A stretch of 64,000 nucleotides of DNA, taken from positions 124,001 to 188,000 of the forward strand of contig NZ_AYMG01000028.1 of the NCBI RefSeq assembly GCF_000633455.1. Direction: 5' to 3'. Under the pieces are notes generated by a model. It saw nothing but the letters and a program-made list of their open reading frames with translations. It did not search any database and had not been told where the DNA came from. Within the stretch, counting starts at the first letter, position 1, and each line of letters begins with the position of its first letter. The stretch comes from Pedobacter jeongneungensis (GTDB lineage Bacteria; Bacteroidota; Bacteroidia; Sphingobacteriales; Sphingobacteriaceae). The position numbers and the translations under genes are program-made. Shown piece by piece: positions 25,225-33,583 of this stretch.

Positions 25225-27522
25225 ATGAAGAGAGCGAATATCCTGGTTGTTTTTTTAACCCTTTTTGTACTGAACGGATCAGCACAAACCAAAAAACCTG
25301 TTTCGGCAGCAGATGTAAAGATGAATATCTTCATCAGCAATTTGATGTCGAAAATGACCGTTGACGAAAAAATTGGTCAGCTAAACCTGCCAAGTTCTGG
25401 TGATATTACCACCGGACAGGCCAATAGCAGCGACATTTCTAAAAAAATAAAAGAAGGACAGGTTGGTGGTTTATTCAACATCAAAGGTGTAGATAAGATT
25501 AAAGCCGTTCAAAAAATCGCGGTAGAAAACAGCCGTATGAAAATCCCTTTACTTTTCGGCATGGACGTGATACACGGTTACAACACCGTATTCCCTATCC
25601 CTTTAGGTGTAAGCTGTATCTGGGATATGGCAACCGTGCAGAAATCGGCACGCGTAGCTGCCATAGAAGCAAGTGCCAGTGGCATCAACTGGACCTTCTC
25701 TCCTATGGTTGATATTTCAAGAGATCCACGTTGGGGACGTATCTCTGAAGGAAGTGGCGAAGATGCTTATCTGGGTTCGCAAATAGCCGCAGCCATGGTA
25801 AAAGGTTATCAAGGTAAATTACAGGCCAATAACGAAATTTTAGCCTGTGTAAAACATTATGCCCTTTACGGTGCTGCCGAAGCCGGTAGAGATTACAATA
25901 CAACCGATATGAGCAAAGTGCGTATGTACAATGAATATTTTCCACCATATAAAGCTGCTGTTGATGCCGGAGCGGCTAGCGTAATGGCTTCTTTTAATGA
26001 AGTTGATGGCATTCCTGCAACCGGAAGCAAATGGTTAATGACTGATGTTTTACGCAATCAATGGGGTTTTAAAGGTTTTGTAGTAACCGATTATACAGGC
26101 ATTCCTGAAATGATTGCACATGGCATGGGCGATTTACAGACCGTTTCTGCTTTGGCTTTAAATGCAGGAGTTGATATGGATATGGTTGGTGAAGGCTTTT
26201 TAGGAACCTTAAAAAAATCTTTGGCCGAGAAAAAAGTAGGTATGGCTCAGATCGATAGGGCCTGTAGATTGGTACTTCAGGCAAAATACAAACTGGGCTT
26301 ATTTACTGATCCTTATAAATTTTGTAACCCTGAAAGAGCAGAAAAAGAGGTTTTCAGTCCGGCAAACCGCCAGGTGGCGCGCGAAGTTGCTGGCGAAAGT
26401 TTTGTATTGCTAAAAAACAATAATAATGTACTTCCGTTAAAAAAATCTGGCACGATTGGTTTAATCGGTCCATTGGCAGATAATACGGCAAATATGTATG
26501 GTACCTGGAGTGTTGCCGCCCTTTTTGATCAATCGGTAACCGTGCTTCAAGGCTTAAAAAATGCTTTGGGTAACAATGCCAAAGTATTAACGGCACGCGG
26601 CGCGAATTTCCTGGCCGATTCTGCCATGGAACACCGCTATGTAAACATCCACAACCCTACTTACAAACGCGATCCACGTACAGAAGCTGAAATGATCAAA
26701 GAAGCTTTAGAAGTAGCAAAAAAATCGGATGTAATTGTGGCCACTATTGGCGAAGGGTCTGAATTTACTGGCGAAAGCAGTAGTGTAACCGATATTCAGA
26801 TTCCTGAAACACAGAAAAATTTATTAAAAGCATTGGCTAAAACAGGCAAACCAGTTGTATTGGTATTATTTACAGGCCGTCCGCTGGCATTAAACTGGGA
26901 GCAGGAAAATATCCCCGCCATTTTAAACGTTTGGTTTCCGGGCAGCGAAGCAGGAAGTGCAATTGCCGATGTACTTTTTGGCGATGTTAATCCTTCAGGT
27001 AAATTGAGTACCACTTTCCCTCAAAACGTAGGTCAGGTACCCTTATATTATGCACATAAAAATACTGGTCGCCCTTTGGCAGAGGGTAAATGGTTCGAAA
27101 AATTCCGTTCCAATTATTTAGATGTGAGTAACGATCCACTATACCCATTTGGATTCGGCTTAAGCTATACCACCTTTAACTATAGCGATGTTAAATTGAG
27201 TTCGAACACCTTAACCAAAGGAAAATCGATCACCGCATCAGTTACTTTAAACAATACAGGTAAATATGATGGTAAAGAGGTGGTTCAGTTATACATTCAG
27301 GATCTTGTAGGTAGTATTACCCGTCCGGTTAAAGAATTAAAAGGTTTCCAAAAGGTAGGTTTGAAAGCCGGAGAAAGCAAAACGATCACTTTCAACATTT
27401 CGGATAACGACCTTAAATTTTACAATTCTGATCTAAAATTCGTTGCAGAACCAGGTGATTTTAAAGTATTTATTGGTACAAACTCACGTGATGTGAAAGA
27501 AGCATCTTTTACACTGAAATAA
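25225..27522 (+). CDS. bglX: GH3 beta-glucosidase (BglX type)
   Basis: An exported exo-glycosidase that removes glucosyl units from the ends of oligosaccharides. It has a signal peptide (1-21), an N-terminal GH3 barrel with the nucleophile Asp289 in VVTDYTG, and a C-terminal sandwich domain with the likely acid/base Glu517 in FTGESSS. A fibronectin III-like domain lies at about 665-760. Its 765 residues match BglX. As the last gene of the locus, and with a GH144-like enzyme upstream, it would complete breakdown of short beta-glucans such as sophoro-oligosaccharides (inference). Confidence 0.92.
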   Translation: MKRANILVVFLTLFVLNGSAQTKKPVSAADVKMNIFISNLMSKMTVDEKIGQLNLPSSGDITTGQANSSDISKKIKEGQVGGLFNIKGVDKIKAVQKIAVENSRMKIPLLFGMDVIHGYNTVFPIPLGVSCIWDMATVQKSARVAAIEASASGINWTFSPMVDISRDPRWGRISEGSGEDAYLGSQIAAAMVKGYQGKLQANNEILACVKHYALYGAAEAGRDYNTTDMSKVRMYNEYFPPYKAAVDAGAASVMASFNEVDGIPATGSKWLMTDVLRNQWGFKGFVVTDYTGIPEMIAHGMGDLQTVSALALNAGVDMDMVGEGFLGTLKKSLAEKKVGMAQIDRACRLVLQAKYKLGLFTDPYKFCNPERAEKEVFSPANRQVAREVAGESFVLLKNNNNVLPLKKSGTIGLIGPLADNTANMYGTWSVAALFDQSVTVLQGLKNALGNNAKVLTARGANFLADSAMEHRYVNIHNPTYKRDPRTEAEMIKEALEVAKKSDVIVATIGEGSEFTGESSSVTDIQIPETQKNLLKALAKTGKPVVLVLFTGRPLALNWEQENIPAILNVWFPGSEAGSAIADVLFGDVNPSGKLSTTFPQNVGQVPLYYAHKNTGRPLAEGKWFEKFRSNYLDVSNDPLYPFGFGLSYTTFNYSDVKLSSNTLTKGKSITASVTLNNTGKYDGKEVVQLYIQDLVGSITRPVKELKGFQKVGLKAGESKTITFNISDNDLKFYNSDLKFVAEPGDFKVFIGTNSRDVKEASFTLK

Positions 27523-27543
27523 AGACAATTAGGTTTGATTATG

Positions 27544-27582
27544 AACCCTGTGCTATTGTAAAGTAGCCAGGGTTTATTTTTT
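27544..27582 (+). terminator. Intrinsic terminator after the GH3 gene
   Basis: AACCCTG (27544-27550) pairs with CAGGGTT (27568-27574) and an inner GCTA/TAGC extends the stem. TATTTTTT follows. It closes the polysaccharide locus. Confidence 0.65.
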
Positions 27583-27740
27583 GTAAAAACTAGTTAAAAC
27601 ATGCCACAGCAAAAATTGATTATCGAATTCGGTTTAAAAGATAGCAACAGGTATAAAAATAACTTAACTTTAATGAGTTTGTTGGGTAATCAATATCATA
27701 ATTGATGCTTATCGCAATGTCAAACTAAATTTAAACTGAA

Positions 27741-28013
27741 ATGAAGCTAAAGACTATTCCAACTATATCTGCAATTTCAGTTTATTTAATATTTACTTTA
27801 CTCACATTTGAAAATAATGCTAATTCAGATGGCTTTACCAAATTAGGTTTTCCATTTAGTTTTTATGTTTATTCGGAAGGTAAATTAACTGATCCCACAT
27901 TGGCATACGGTTTTGGTTTTTCTGTCAGGCACTTTATTATTGATATGATCATTCTGACAATATTTGTATTTCTAATAAATTTTGTTGCTAATAAATGGAA
28001 AAAACAAATATGA
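27741..28013 (+). CDS. Small membrane protein of unknown function
   Basis: It has 90 residues with two hydrophobic segments (about 8-24 and 60-82) joined by a polar loop, and a short basic tail (KWKKQI). I recognise no family. Codon use resembles the neighbours but there is no clear promoter, and the 218-bp gap before it holds only the terminator of the GH3 gene. Confidence 0.45.
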   Translation: MKLKTIPTISAISVYLIFTLLTFENNANSDGFTKLGFPFSFYVYSEGKLTDPTLAYGFGFSVRHFIIDMIILTIFVFLINFVANKWKKQI

Positions 28014-28056
28014 ATTTGCTAATAACCTACTATTAAATCAACCCATATCTTATACT

Positions 28057-28087
28057 ATTGCAAAGTAATTAAGGTTTTCTATTTTTG
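28057..28087 (+). promoter_or_regulatory. Candidate promoter of the esterase gene
   Basis: ATTG at 28057-28060 and TATTTTTG at 28080-28087 are 19 bp apart, as expected for Bacteroidota promoters. The -7 box ends four bases before the ATG, so the message would have almost no leader. Confidence 0.5.
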
Positions 28088-28091
28088 TTGA

Positions 28092-28874
28092 ATGAAAAAG
28101 ATAATTCTATCAATCTGCATTCTTTTTTCTGTACTCTTTTTAAACGCTCAGGATTTTAAAAAATTCGACAGGGGAAGCTATATCAAAGGAAAGGATTCTA
28201 TTTACTATAGGATACTTTTCCCTGAGAATTTTAATCCCGACCAAAAATATCCGATCGTTTTCTTTTTACATGGAAGTGGAGAAAGAGGTAACGATAATGC
28301 CAGTCAACTGGTGCATGGCGGAAAACTGTTTCTAAAGAGTGATGTACGCAAAAATTTTCCCGCGATTGTGGTTTTCCCTCAATGTCCGCAGAATGATTTT
28401 TGGGCCAATGCCAATTTTGAGAAAGATGCCAAAAGCAAAAGAAGAATCAGTTTTGTAGAAGGTGGCAAACCGACCAAAGTGATGCATGCACTGCAGGGAA
28501 TGCTTAAAAACTTCCTTAAAAAACCTTATGTAGATAAAAAACAGGTTTATGTTGGCGGCTTATCAATGGGTGCAATGGGTACTTACGAACTGTTAAGAAG
28601 AGAACGCCGTAAATTTGCCGCAGCCATTGCCATCTGCGGTGGCGACAATACCAACAACATTAAAAAATACCAGAAAACTCCGCTATGGATCTTTCACGGC
28701 GCAAAGGATGACATTGTTGATCCGGCATTCTCGATTGCGATTGCTGAACGTTTAAAAACGGTTGGTGATGAAGTAAAGTTTACCCTTTATCCAAATGCGA
28801 ACCACAACAGCTGGGACAGTGCATTTGCAGAGCCAGAATTGTTGAGTTGGTTGTTTTCGCATAAGAAATACTAG
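28092..28874 (+). CDS. Secreted alpha/beta hydrolase (carboxylesterase/prolyl-oligopeptidase-like)
   Basis: The signal peptide ends NAQ at about residue 19. The oxyanion region FLHGSGERGND, nucleophile elbow GLSMGA with Ser158, and a C-terminal His238 in NANHNSW form a typical esterase triad, with the Asp probably in AKDDIVD. Close relatives act as phospholipase/carboxylesterases or feruloyl- or acetyl-esterases. It lies just after the polysaccharide locus and could remove ester groups from glycans, but it has its own promoter and the link is only positional. Confidence 0.83.
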   Translation: MKKIILSICILFSVLFLNAQDFKKFDRGSYIKGKDSIYYRILFPENFNPDQKYPIVFFLHGSGERGNDNASQLVHGGKLFLKSDVRKNFPAIVVFPQCPQNDFWANANFEKDAKSKRRISFVEGGKPTKVMHALQGMLKNFLKKPYVDKKQVYVGGLSMGAMGTYELLRRERRKFAAAIAICGGDNTNNIKKYQKTPLWIFHGAKDDIVDPAFSIAIAERLKTVGDEVKFTLYPNANHNSWDSAFAEPELLSWLFSHKKY

Positions 28875-28877
28875 ATC

Positions 28878-28910
28878 AAACCTCGCAGGTTTTAAAAACT
28901 TGCGAGGTTT
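28878..28910. repeat. REP-like hairpin (CCTCGCAG family), downstream of transposase 1
   Basis: AAACCTCGCAGGT (28878-28890) pairs with ACTTGCGAGGTTT (28898-28910) with one mismatch. It may also terminate the esterase transcript. A matching hairpin lies on the other side of the transposase gene, and a third copy lies at 44275-44305. Confidence 0.7.
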
Positions 28911-28921
28911 AGACATAGAAA

Positions 28922-29491
28922 CTAATACTCAAATTCTTTATCATTAATCAATTGTTGATGTTTCTTTTCGTGATATTCTTTATAAAAAGATAATCCTCCA
29001 AACCAATCAACAACTTCTTTTCTTTTCAAGGATGTTAGTTTATGCGACAATATAATATTGTATGATGAATATGGATAGTCTCTAAAATCTTTCAATATCC
29101 CATGCTTTTGTGGGTTTGAATGGATATAATAGATTAGTTCGGTGATATAAGATTCATCCTCAACTTTCTTCCTTTTAAACCGTTCTTCAAAAAGCTTACC
29201 AGTGCGTTCGAATCGTTTATTAAAGGCTTTTGCATAGGCATTGAATAAATTGGAAAAACTTTTTTCAATGTTCACAGTAATCTTATCTTCTTCCTTTATT
29301 CTAATTAAAAGATGGAAATGATTATTTAATAAGCAGTAAGCAAAAACATCTGCTACAGGTAAAATATACTTCTTTAGTAATTGTAGAAAATAAAAATAAT
29401 TTGATTCTTCTCGGAATATGATTTCGCTATTATTCCCTCTATTGTATATATGATAGTAAGCCTCATGCTCTAAAGAAATAGTTCTAATCAT
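28922..29491 (-). CDS. REP-associated tyrosine transposase (Y1/IS200-like)
   Basis: A single-domain Y1 (HUH) transposase-like protein of 189 residues. It has the HUH motif HFHLLI preceded by YCLLNN, an N-terminal YHIYNRG, and the downstream segment YIHSNPQKHG with the likely catalytic Tyr. Members of the RAYT group act on REP hairpins and are single-copy domesticated relatives of IS200 transposases. Here the gene lies between two hairpins of the same family (28878 and 29539), as expected for a RAYT unit. It is intact. Confidence 0.88.
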   Translation of the reverse strand: MIRTISLEHEAYYHIYNRGNNSEIIFREESNYFYFLQLLKKYILPVADVFAYCLLNNHFHLLIRIKEEDKITVNIEKSFSNLFNAYAKAFNKRFERTGKLFEERFKRKKVEDESYITELIYYIHSNPQKHGILKDFRDYPYSSYNIILSHKLTSLKRKEVVDWFGGLSFYKEYHEKKHQQLINDKEFEY

Positions 29492-29538
29492 AATTAAACT
29501 TAAATAAATTCATAGAAAAATCAAATATCATTATATCC

Positions 29539-29571
29539 AGACCTCGCAGGTTTTAAAAACCTGCGAGGTCT
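29539..29571. repeat. REP-like hairpin (CCTCGCAG family), upstream of transposase 1
   Basis: A 33-nt palindrome with a perfect 15-bp stem centred on TAA; its arms contain ACCTCGCAGG and CCTGCGAGGT. It matches the hairpin at 28878, and together they bracket the transposase gene. Confidence 0.75.
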
Positions 29572-29583
29572 AAAAAAATCACA

Positions 29584-29615
29584 AAAAAGGTCCCGATGTT
29601 AACACCGGGACCTTT
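29584..29615 (-). terminator. Intrinsic terminator after yebC
   Basis: AAAAGGTCCCG and CGGGACCTTTT form a strong stem just downstream of yebC, with a run of T on the minus strand. Confidence 0.7.
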
Positions 29616-29635
29616 TCTATAAATATCAATTGATA

Positions 29636-30364
29636 TTACTCAGCCATATTGTGGTAAACGGCCTGCACATCATCATCTTCCTCCAATTTATCAATCAGTT
29701 TTAGTACATCTGCAGCCTGCTCTTCTGTAACCTCGTGGTGAGATAAAGCAATACGCTCTAATTTCGAGCTTTTTAACTCAATGCCTTTTTCTTCCAAAGC
29801 TTTTTGCAAAGAACCAAAGTTTTCGAAAGCACCTTGTGCAACGGCAATATCGTTTCCTTCTTCATCAGCCTCTACATAAAGTTCCTCTAAACCAGCATCA
29901 ATCAGTTCGAACTCTAATTCTTCCAGATCTAAACCTTCAGCAGGTACAAAACGGAAAATGGATTTGCGGTTAAAAACAAAATCTAATGATCCTGTTTTAC
30001 CTAAAGAACCATCAGTTTTATTAAAATAACTACGAACATTGGCAACGGTACGGTTGGTATTATCAGTAGCGGTTTCAATTAAAACTGCAACACCATGAGG
30101 CGCATAACCTTCGTATACAATCTCCTCGTAATTGGCCATCGATTTATCTGAAGCACGTTTAATAGCCGCCTCTACCCTATCTTTTGGCATGTTTACGGCC
30201 TTAGCATTCTGCATCGCCGTACGTAAACGCGAGTTGGTTTCCGGATGAGGTCCGGATTCCTTTACTGCCATTACAATATCTTTACCAATACGCGTAAACT
30301 GAACCGCCATTTTGGCCCAACGCTTAAATTTTCTCTCTTTTCTAAATTCGAATGCTCTTCCCAT
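29636..30364 (-). CDS. yebC: YebC/PmpR family protein
   Basis: A conserved cytoplasmic protein of 242 residues. Family members are described as DNA-binding regulators and, more recently, as factors that help ribosomes through difficult stretches such as polyproline. The conserved opening, family N-terminal block (MPKDRVEAAIKRA) and middle motif (YEGYAPHGVAVLIE) are all present. It is transcribed alone from the minus strand and ends at a strong terminator. A heptad tract lies just upstream. Confidence 0.93.
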   Translation of the reverse strand: MGRAFEFRKERKFKRWAKMAVQFTRIGKDIVMAVKESGPHPETNSRLRTAMQNAKAVNMPKDRVEAAIKRASDKSMANYEEIVYEGYAPHGVAVLIETATDNTNRTVANVRSYFNKTDGSLGKTGSLDFVFNRKSIFRFVPAEGLDLEELEFELIDAGLEELYVEADEEGNDIAVAQGAFENFGSLQKALEEKGIELKSSKLERIALSHHEVTEEQAADVLKLIDKLEEDDDVQAVYHNMAE

Positions 30365-30402
30365 TTTTGTTAGTATTGAGATATTAGTTATGAGATATGA
30401 GA

Positions 30403-30437
30403 CCTTAGGCCTTCAACCTTCCAACCCTCTACCTTTA
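30403..30437. repeat. Heptad repeat, pyrimidine arm only
   Basis: CCTT cores start at 30403, 30410 and 30417, then CCCT at 30425 and CCTT at 30432. The gap between yebC and the threonine dehydrogenase gene consists almost entirely of this tract. Confidence 0.6.
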
Positions 30438-31382
30438 TTATTTCTTTAAATTATTTAACATATCAATTGTCAGTTTCGATAAATCGAACTCTGGTTTCCA
30501 TCCCCAATCTTTTGCAGCATAACTGTCGTCGATAGAACGTGGCCAGCTATTTGCAATCTGCTGACGGGGATCATTAGCCGCGTAAGATAAGGTAAAATCC
30601 GGAATATGTTTTCTGATTTCCGCTGCCAATATCTCAGGCGTAAAACTTACACCCCCAAAATTGTAACTGCTACGTACCGAAATCTGATCAGCTGGTGCAT
30701 CCATTAATTCGATGGTTCCGCGGATCGCATCATCCATATACATCATTGGCAATTCCGTTTCTGCATTTAAGAAACTCTGGTAACTTCCTTTTTTCAAGGC
30801 ATCGTGAAAAATGTGAATCGCGTAATCGGTAGTACCACCACCTGGGGCAGCTTTCCAGCTGATTAATCCAGGGTAACGGATACTGCGTACATCCAATCCG
30901 TATTTTTGGTTGTAATACTCGCACCAACGTTCTCCGGCCAATTTACTGATTCCGTAAACCGTATTAGGATCCATTACACAATATTGCGAAGTATTATCTT
31001 TTGGCGAATTCGGCCCAAAAACAGCGATAGAGCTTGGCCAATATACTTTTGCAGTTTTATATTCTAATGCTAAATCTAAAACATTCAGCAAACCGTTCAT
31101 ATTTAAATCCCAGGCCAATTTAGGATTTTGCTCACCTGTAGCAGATAGTAAAGCTGCTAAAAGGTATACCTGTGTTGGTCTGTACTTATGAAAAATACCA
31201 TTGATCATTTCTTTATCCAGCACATTCACAAATTCAAACGGTGCAGAGTTTTTGATGTCGTAATCCGGCCTGCGTATATCGCATGCAACTACGTGATCAT
31301 CACCATATATTTTACGTAACATGGTTACCAACTCGGTACCAATTTGCCCGTTAGAGCCTAAAACAACAATTTTTTCTTGCAT
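30438..31382 (-). CDS. L-threonine 3-dehydrogenase, short-chain (epimerase-like) type
   Basis: An extended short-chain dehydrogenase that oxidises threonine with NAD to 2-amino-3-oxobutanoate. It has GSNGQIG near the N-terminus, PSSIAVFG with the active Ser, and YGISK with the catalytic Tyr and Lys. The family signature APGGGTTDYA, typical of the Flavobacterium-type threonine dehydrogenase, is also present. I start at the ATG at 31382 (MQEKIVVLG), because the seven upstream residues of the longer frame are not conserved. The product feeds kbl at 8034-9221, 21 kb away. A UDP-sugar epimerase is less likely given the APGGGTTDYA block. Confidence 0.88.
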   Translation of the reverse strand: MQEKIVVLGSNGQIGTELVTMLRKIYGDDHVVACDIRRPDYDIKNSAPFEFVNVLDKEMINGIFHKYRPTQVYLLAALLSATGEQNPKLAWDLNMNGLLNVLDLALEYKTAKVYWPSSIAVFGPNSPKDNTSQYCVMDPNTVYGISKLAGERWCEYYNQKYGLDVRSIRYPGLISWKAAPGGGTTDYAIHIFHDALKKGSYQSFLNAETELPMMYMDDAIRGTIELMDAPADQISVRSSYNFGGVSFTPEILAAEIRKHIPDFTLSYAANDPRQQIANSWPRSIDDSYAAKDWGWKPEFDLSKLTIDMLNNLKK

Positions 31383-31440
31383 AATTTTTTTGAGATTGAG
31401 CAAAGGTAAAAAAATGAGATAAAATGAAGAATGGTTAATC

Positions 31441-31661
31441 GGTTAATTGTATAAATTGGTTAATTGAGAATTACTAATTGTTAATTAATTGTTGAATGGC
31501 TGAATTGGGTTAATTGGGTTAATTGGTTAATCGTATAAACTGGTTAATTGATTATTCAACTTTCCGATCATAAAACATTCCAACTTTCTAACCTTGCAAC
31601 ATTCCAACTTTAAAACATTCCGACTTTCCAACTTTAAAACATTTCAACTTTCAAACTTAAA
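31441..31661. repeat. Short-period repeat tracts before the sigma factor gene
   Basis: This is the gap before the sigma gene and holds no gene. From 31558 to 31661 the sequence is 13 consecutive 8-bp units of the form AAC-n-TT-n-n (two degenerate), such as AACATTCC, AACTTTAA and AACCTTGC. From 31441 to 31550 a GGTTAATTG-type unit recurs at 8-9-bp steps. The two tracts have A/T-rich arms that can partly pair. Confidence 0.75.
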
Positions 31662-31704
31662 TTTTATACATTTACTATACTTACCCGAATAACCAAATAA
31701 AGAA

Positions 31705-32265
31705 ATGACTCCTTTTGAGCCTGACAGGTCTGAAGATTTACTTAGCCGCCTAAAACTGGGCGATAAGCAGGCTTATGAAAAGATTTATTTCGCTTTTAGT
31801 AAAGAACTACTTTATGCGGCCTATAAAAAGACCGGCGATCGGGTAATTGCCGAAGAACTGGTTCAGAATATTTTTATCTCCCTTTGGGAAAAACGGCAGG
31901 ATTTGCAGATTAATAACCTGCAGGCCTATTTATTCGGTGCCTTAAAATTAAGTGTGATCAACCACATCCGCAGTTTGGTGATGGAAAACAAATACATGGA
32001 ATACCAAACACTCACCTATTCCGAAAATCATCAGGATACCGCCAACCTGGTCGATCTGCATGATTTATCGTCGATTATAGAAGAAGGCATCAATTCTCTA
32101 CCCGAAAAAACGCAGGAGGTTTTCAGGCTGAGCCGCTACCAACATCAATCAACCAAAGATATTGCTAGTGGCTTAAACATTACCGAAAAAGCGGTAGAGT
32201 ACCACATTACCCGCTCAATTAAAAGAATAAAAGAATACATTAAAAATTTTTACATCTTTTTATAG
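31705..32265 (+). CDS. ECF-type RNA polymerase sigma factor
   Basis: A 186-residue sigma-70 family protein with region 2 (about 25-95; YAAYKKTGDRVIAEELVQNIFISLWEK) and region 4 (about 125-180; LNITEKAVEYHITRSIKRI). It belongs to the Bacteroidetes-type sigma factors that work with a FecR anti-sigma and a TonB receptor, and both genes follow directly. The expected role is to turn on the receptor gene when its ligand binds. Low-complexity repeats occupy the region where its own promoter must lie. Confidence 0.93.
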   Translation: MTPFEPDRSEDLLSRLKLGDKQAYEKIYFAFSKELLYAAYKKTGDRVIAEELVQNIFISLWEKRQDLQINNLQAYLFGALKLSVINHIRSLVMENKYMEYQTLTYSENHQDTANLVDLHDLSSIIEEGINSLPEKTQEVFRLSRYQHQSTKDIASGLNITEKAVEYHITRSIKRIKEYIKNFYIFL

Positions 32266-32370
32266 CTGAATATCAGTTAATTACAAATTATTTCCATTTT
32301 TTTCATGCCTCCCTTTAGGGGTTCACCCTTATTGTGTTACTGGTATATATAAAGCCAAATATTCTTCCTT

Positions 32371-33390
32371 ATGAATCAGAAATCATTCTACGATTTATTA
32401 AGCCGTTACGAAAACGGAAATTGTACCGAAGCCGAAAAGCTTTGGGTTGATAAATGGTATCATAATTTAAACAGCAAGAATTTTAAAGACTTATCCTCAA
32501 CTGCGTTGGAAGAAATGCAGACGAATGCCTGGCACAACATTAATAACACTGAACGCAAACCAACACCTGTCCTAAAAGTTAAAAGGCTTTGGCCAAAATT
32601 TGCCATTGCGGCTTCCATTATGGTTGCTTTTTTTATTGCAGGATTATATCTGGTGAATTATAACCACGCCGAACAATCTTTTTTAGACGAAAATGCCGGT
32701 TTAAACCTGATCAGCAAAACCAACGAGAGTGATAGCACTATGGTAATTGCGCTAAGCGACGCAAGTACCGTAACCCTCAAACCACAGGCAAACATTATTT
32801 ACCCAAAAGTTTTTGCAGCCAATAAAAGAACCGTGTATTTAAAAGGAAGTGCTTTCTTTTCGGTGAGTAAAAATCCTCAGAAACCTTTTTACGTGTACAA
32901 CCAAAAATTGGTGGTGCGGGTGTTGGGTACCAGTTTCTGGGTGAAATCGGCTACTGATAACATGCCTGCCCAGGTTGCCGTAAGAACGGGAAAAGTCCAC
33001 GTAGAAGAAAATCAGAAAAGTTCGCTATTTGCTTTCTCTAAAGAAAAACTGGCGCAACCGATTCTGCTTACGCCCAATCAAAAAGGTGTTTTTTCTGAAC
33101 ATCATTTAAATAAAACATTGGTAAGCAAACCCATTCCTTTGGCCGAAGCTTACAACATACCAACCAGTTTGAGCTATAACTTTAAAGAAGAAAGCATCAG
33201 GGAAATTTTTAAAACCTTATCTGAAGCTTATGGCATCGAGATAAAATCGGACAACGAGCAGATATCCACCTACACTTTTACCGGAGATTTAAGCAAAAAA
33301 GGGCTGTATGAGCAGCTCGACCTGATCTGCGGAACCATTTCAAGCAAATATTATATCCAGGGAACCAGCATTTTGGTTTCCAAAAACTAA
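32371..33390 (+). CDS. FecR-family anti-sigma factor
   Basis: A single transmembrane helix at about residues 72-92 separates a short cytoplasmic sigma-binding part from a periplasmic FecR domain (about 120-230) and a C-terminal STN-like DUF4974 domain (about 265-338; YNFKEESIREIFKTLSEAYGI). It relays ligand binding by the TonB receptor to the sigma factor. The order sigma, fecR, receptor is the usual one. Its 339 residues are of normal length. Confidence 0.93.
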   Translation: MNQKSFYDLLSRYENGNCTEAEKLWVDKWYHNLNSKNFKDLSSTALEEMQTNAWHNINNTERKPTPVLKVKRLWPKFAIAASIMVAFFIAGLYLVNYNHAEQSFLDENAGLNLISKTNESDSTMVIALSDASTVTLKPQANIIYPKVFAANKRTVYLKGSAFFSVSKNPQKPFYVYNQKLVVRVLGTSFWVKSATDNMPAQVAVRTGKVHVEENQKSSLFAFSKEKLAQPILLTPNQKGVFSEHHLNKTLVSKPIPLAEAYNIPTSLSYNFKEESIREIFKTLSEAYGIEIKSDNEQISTYTFTGDLSKKGLYEQLDLICGTISSKYYIQGTSILVSKN

Positions 33391-33403
33391 CCAAATATAA
33401 AAT

Positions 33404-33550
33404 ATGATGAAGAAAAACTACAGCACCAACAGCCCATAAGCGCGGCTCCATTTTCCATAATATTTTTCTAAAAACAAAGCCGACAATGTGGGGCATTGCC
33501 GGCGAGTTAAATACATTAGAAATGTATTCATGGTATTTCTATGTCCAATA
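33404..33550 (+). other. Structured spacer between fecR and the receptor gene
   Basis: A short frame (MMKKNYSTNSP, then stop) begins at about 33404. A second frame, read from about 33405, runs without a stop to about 33550 but has only an internal ATG. The spacer also has a stem GCCGACAATG/CATTGCCGGC (33479-33503, one mismatch). It could be a decayed signal-peptide start of a receptor gene or a leader. I see no proof of translation. Confidence 0.3.
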
Positions 33551-33583
33551 AATCCAATCATTTAATGAACAATAACCAAATTT

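Noticed and set aside
28922..29491. Ordinary IS200 insertion
   Set aside because: No IS200-type ends or accessory gene are present; flanking REP-like hairpins fit a RAYT instead.
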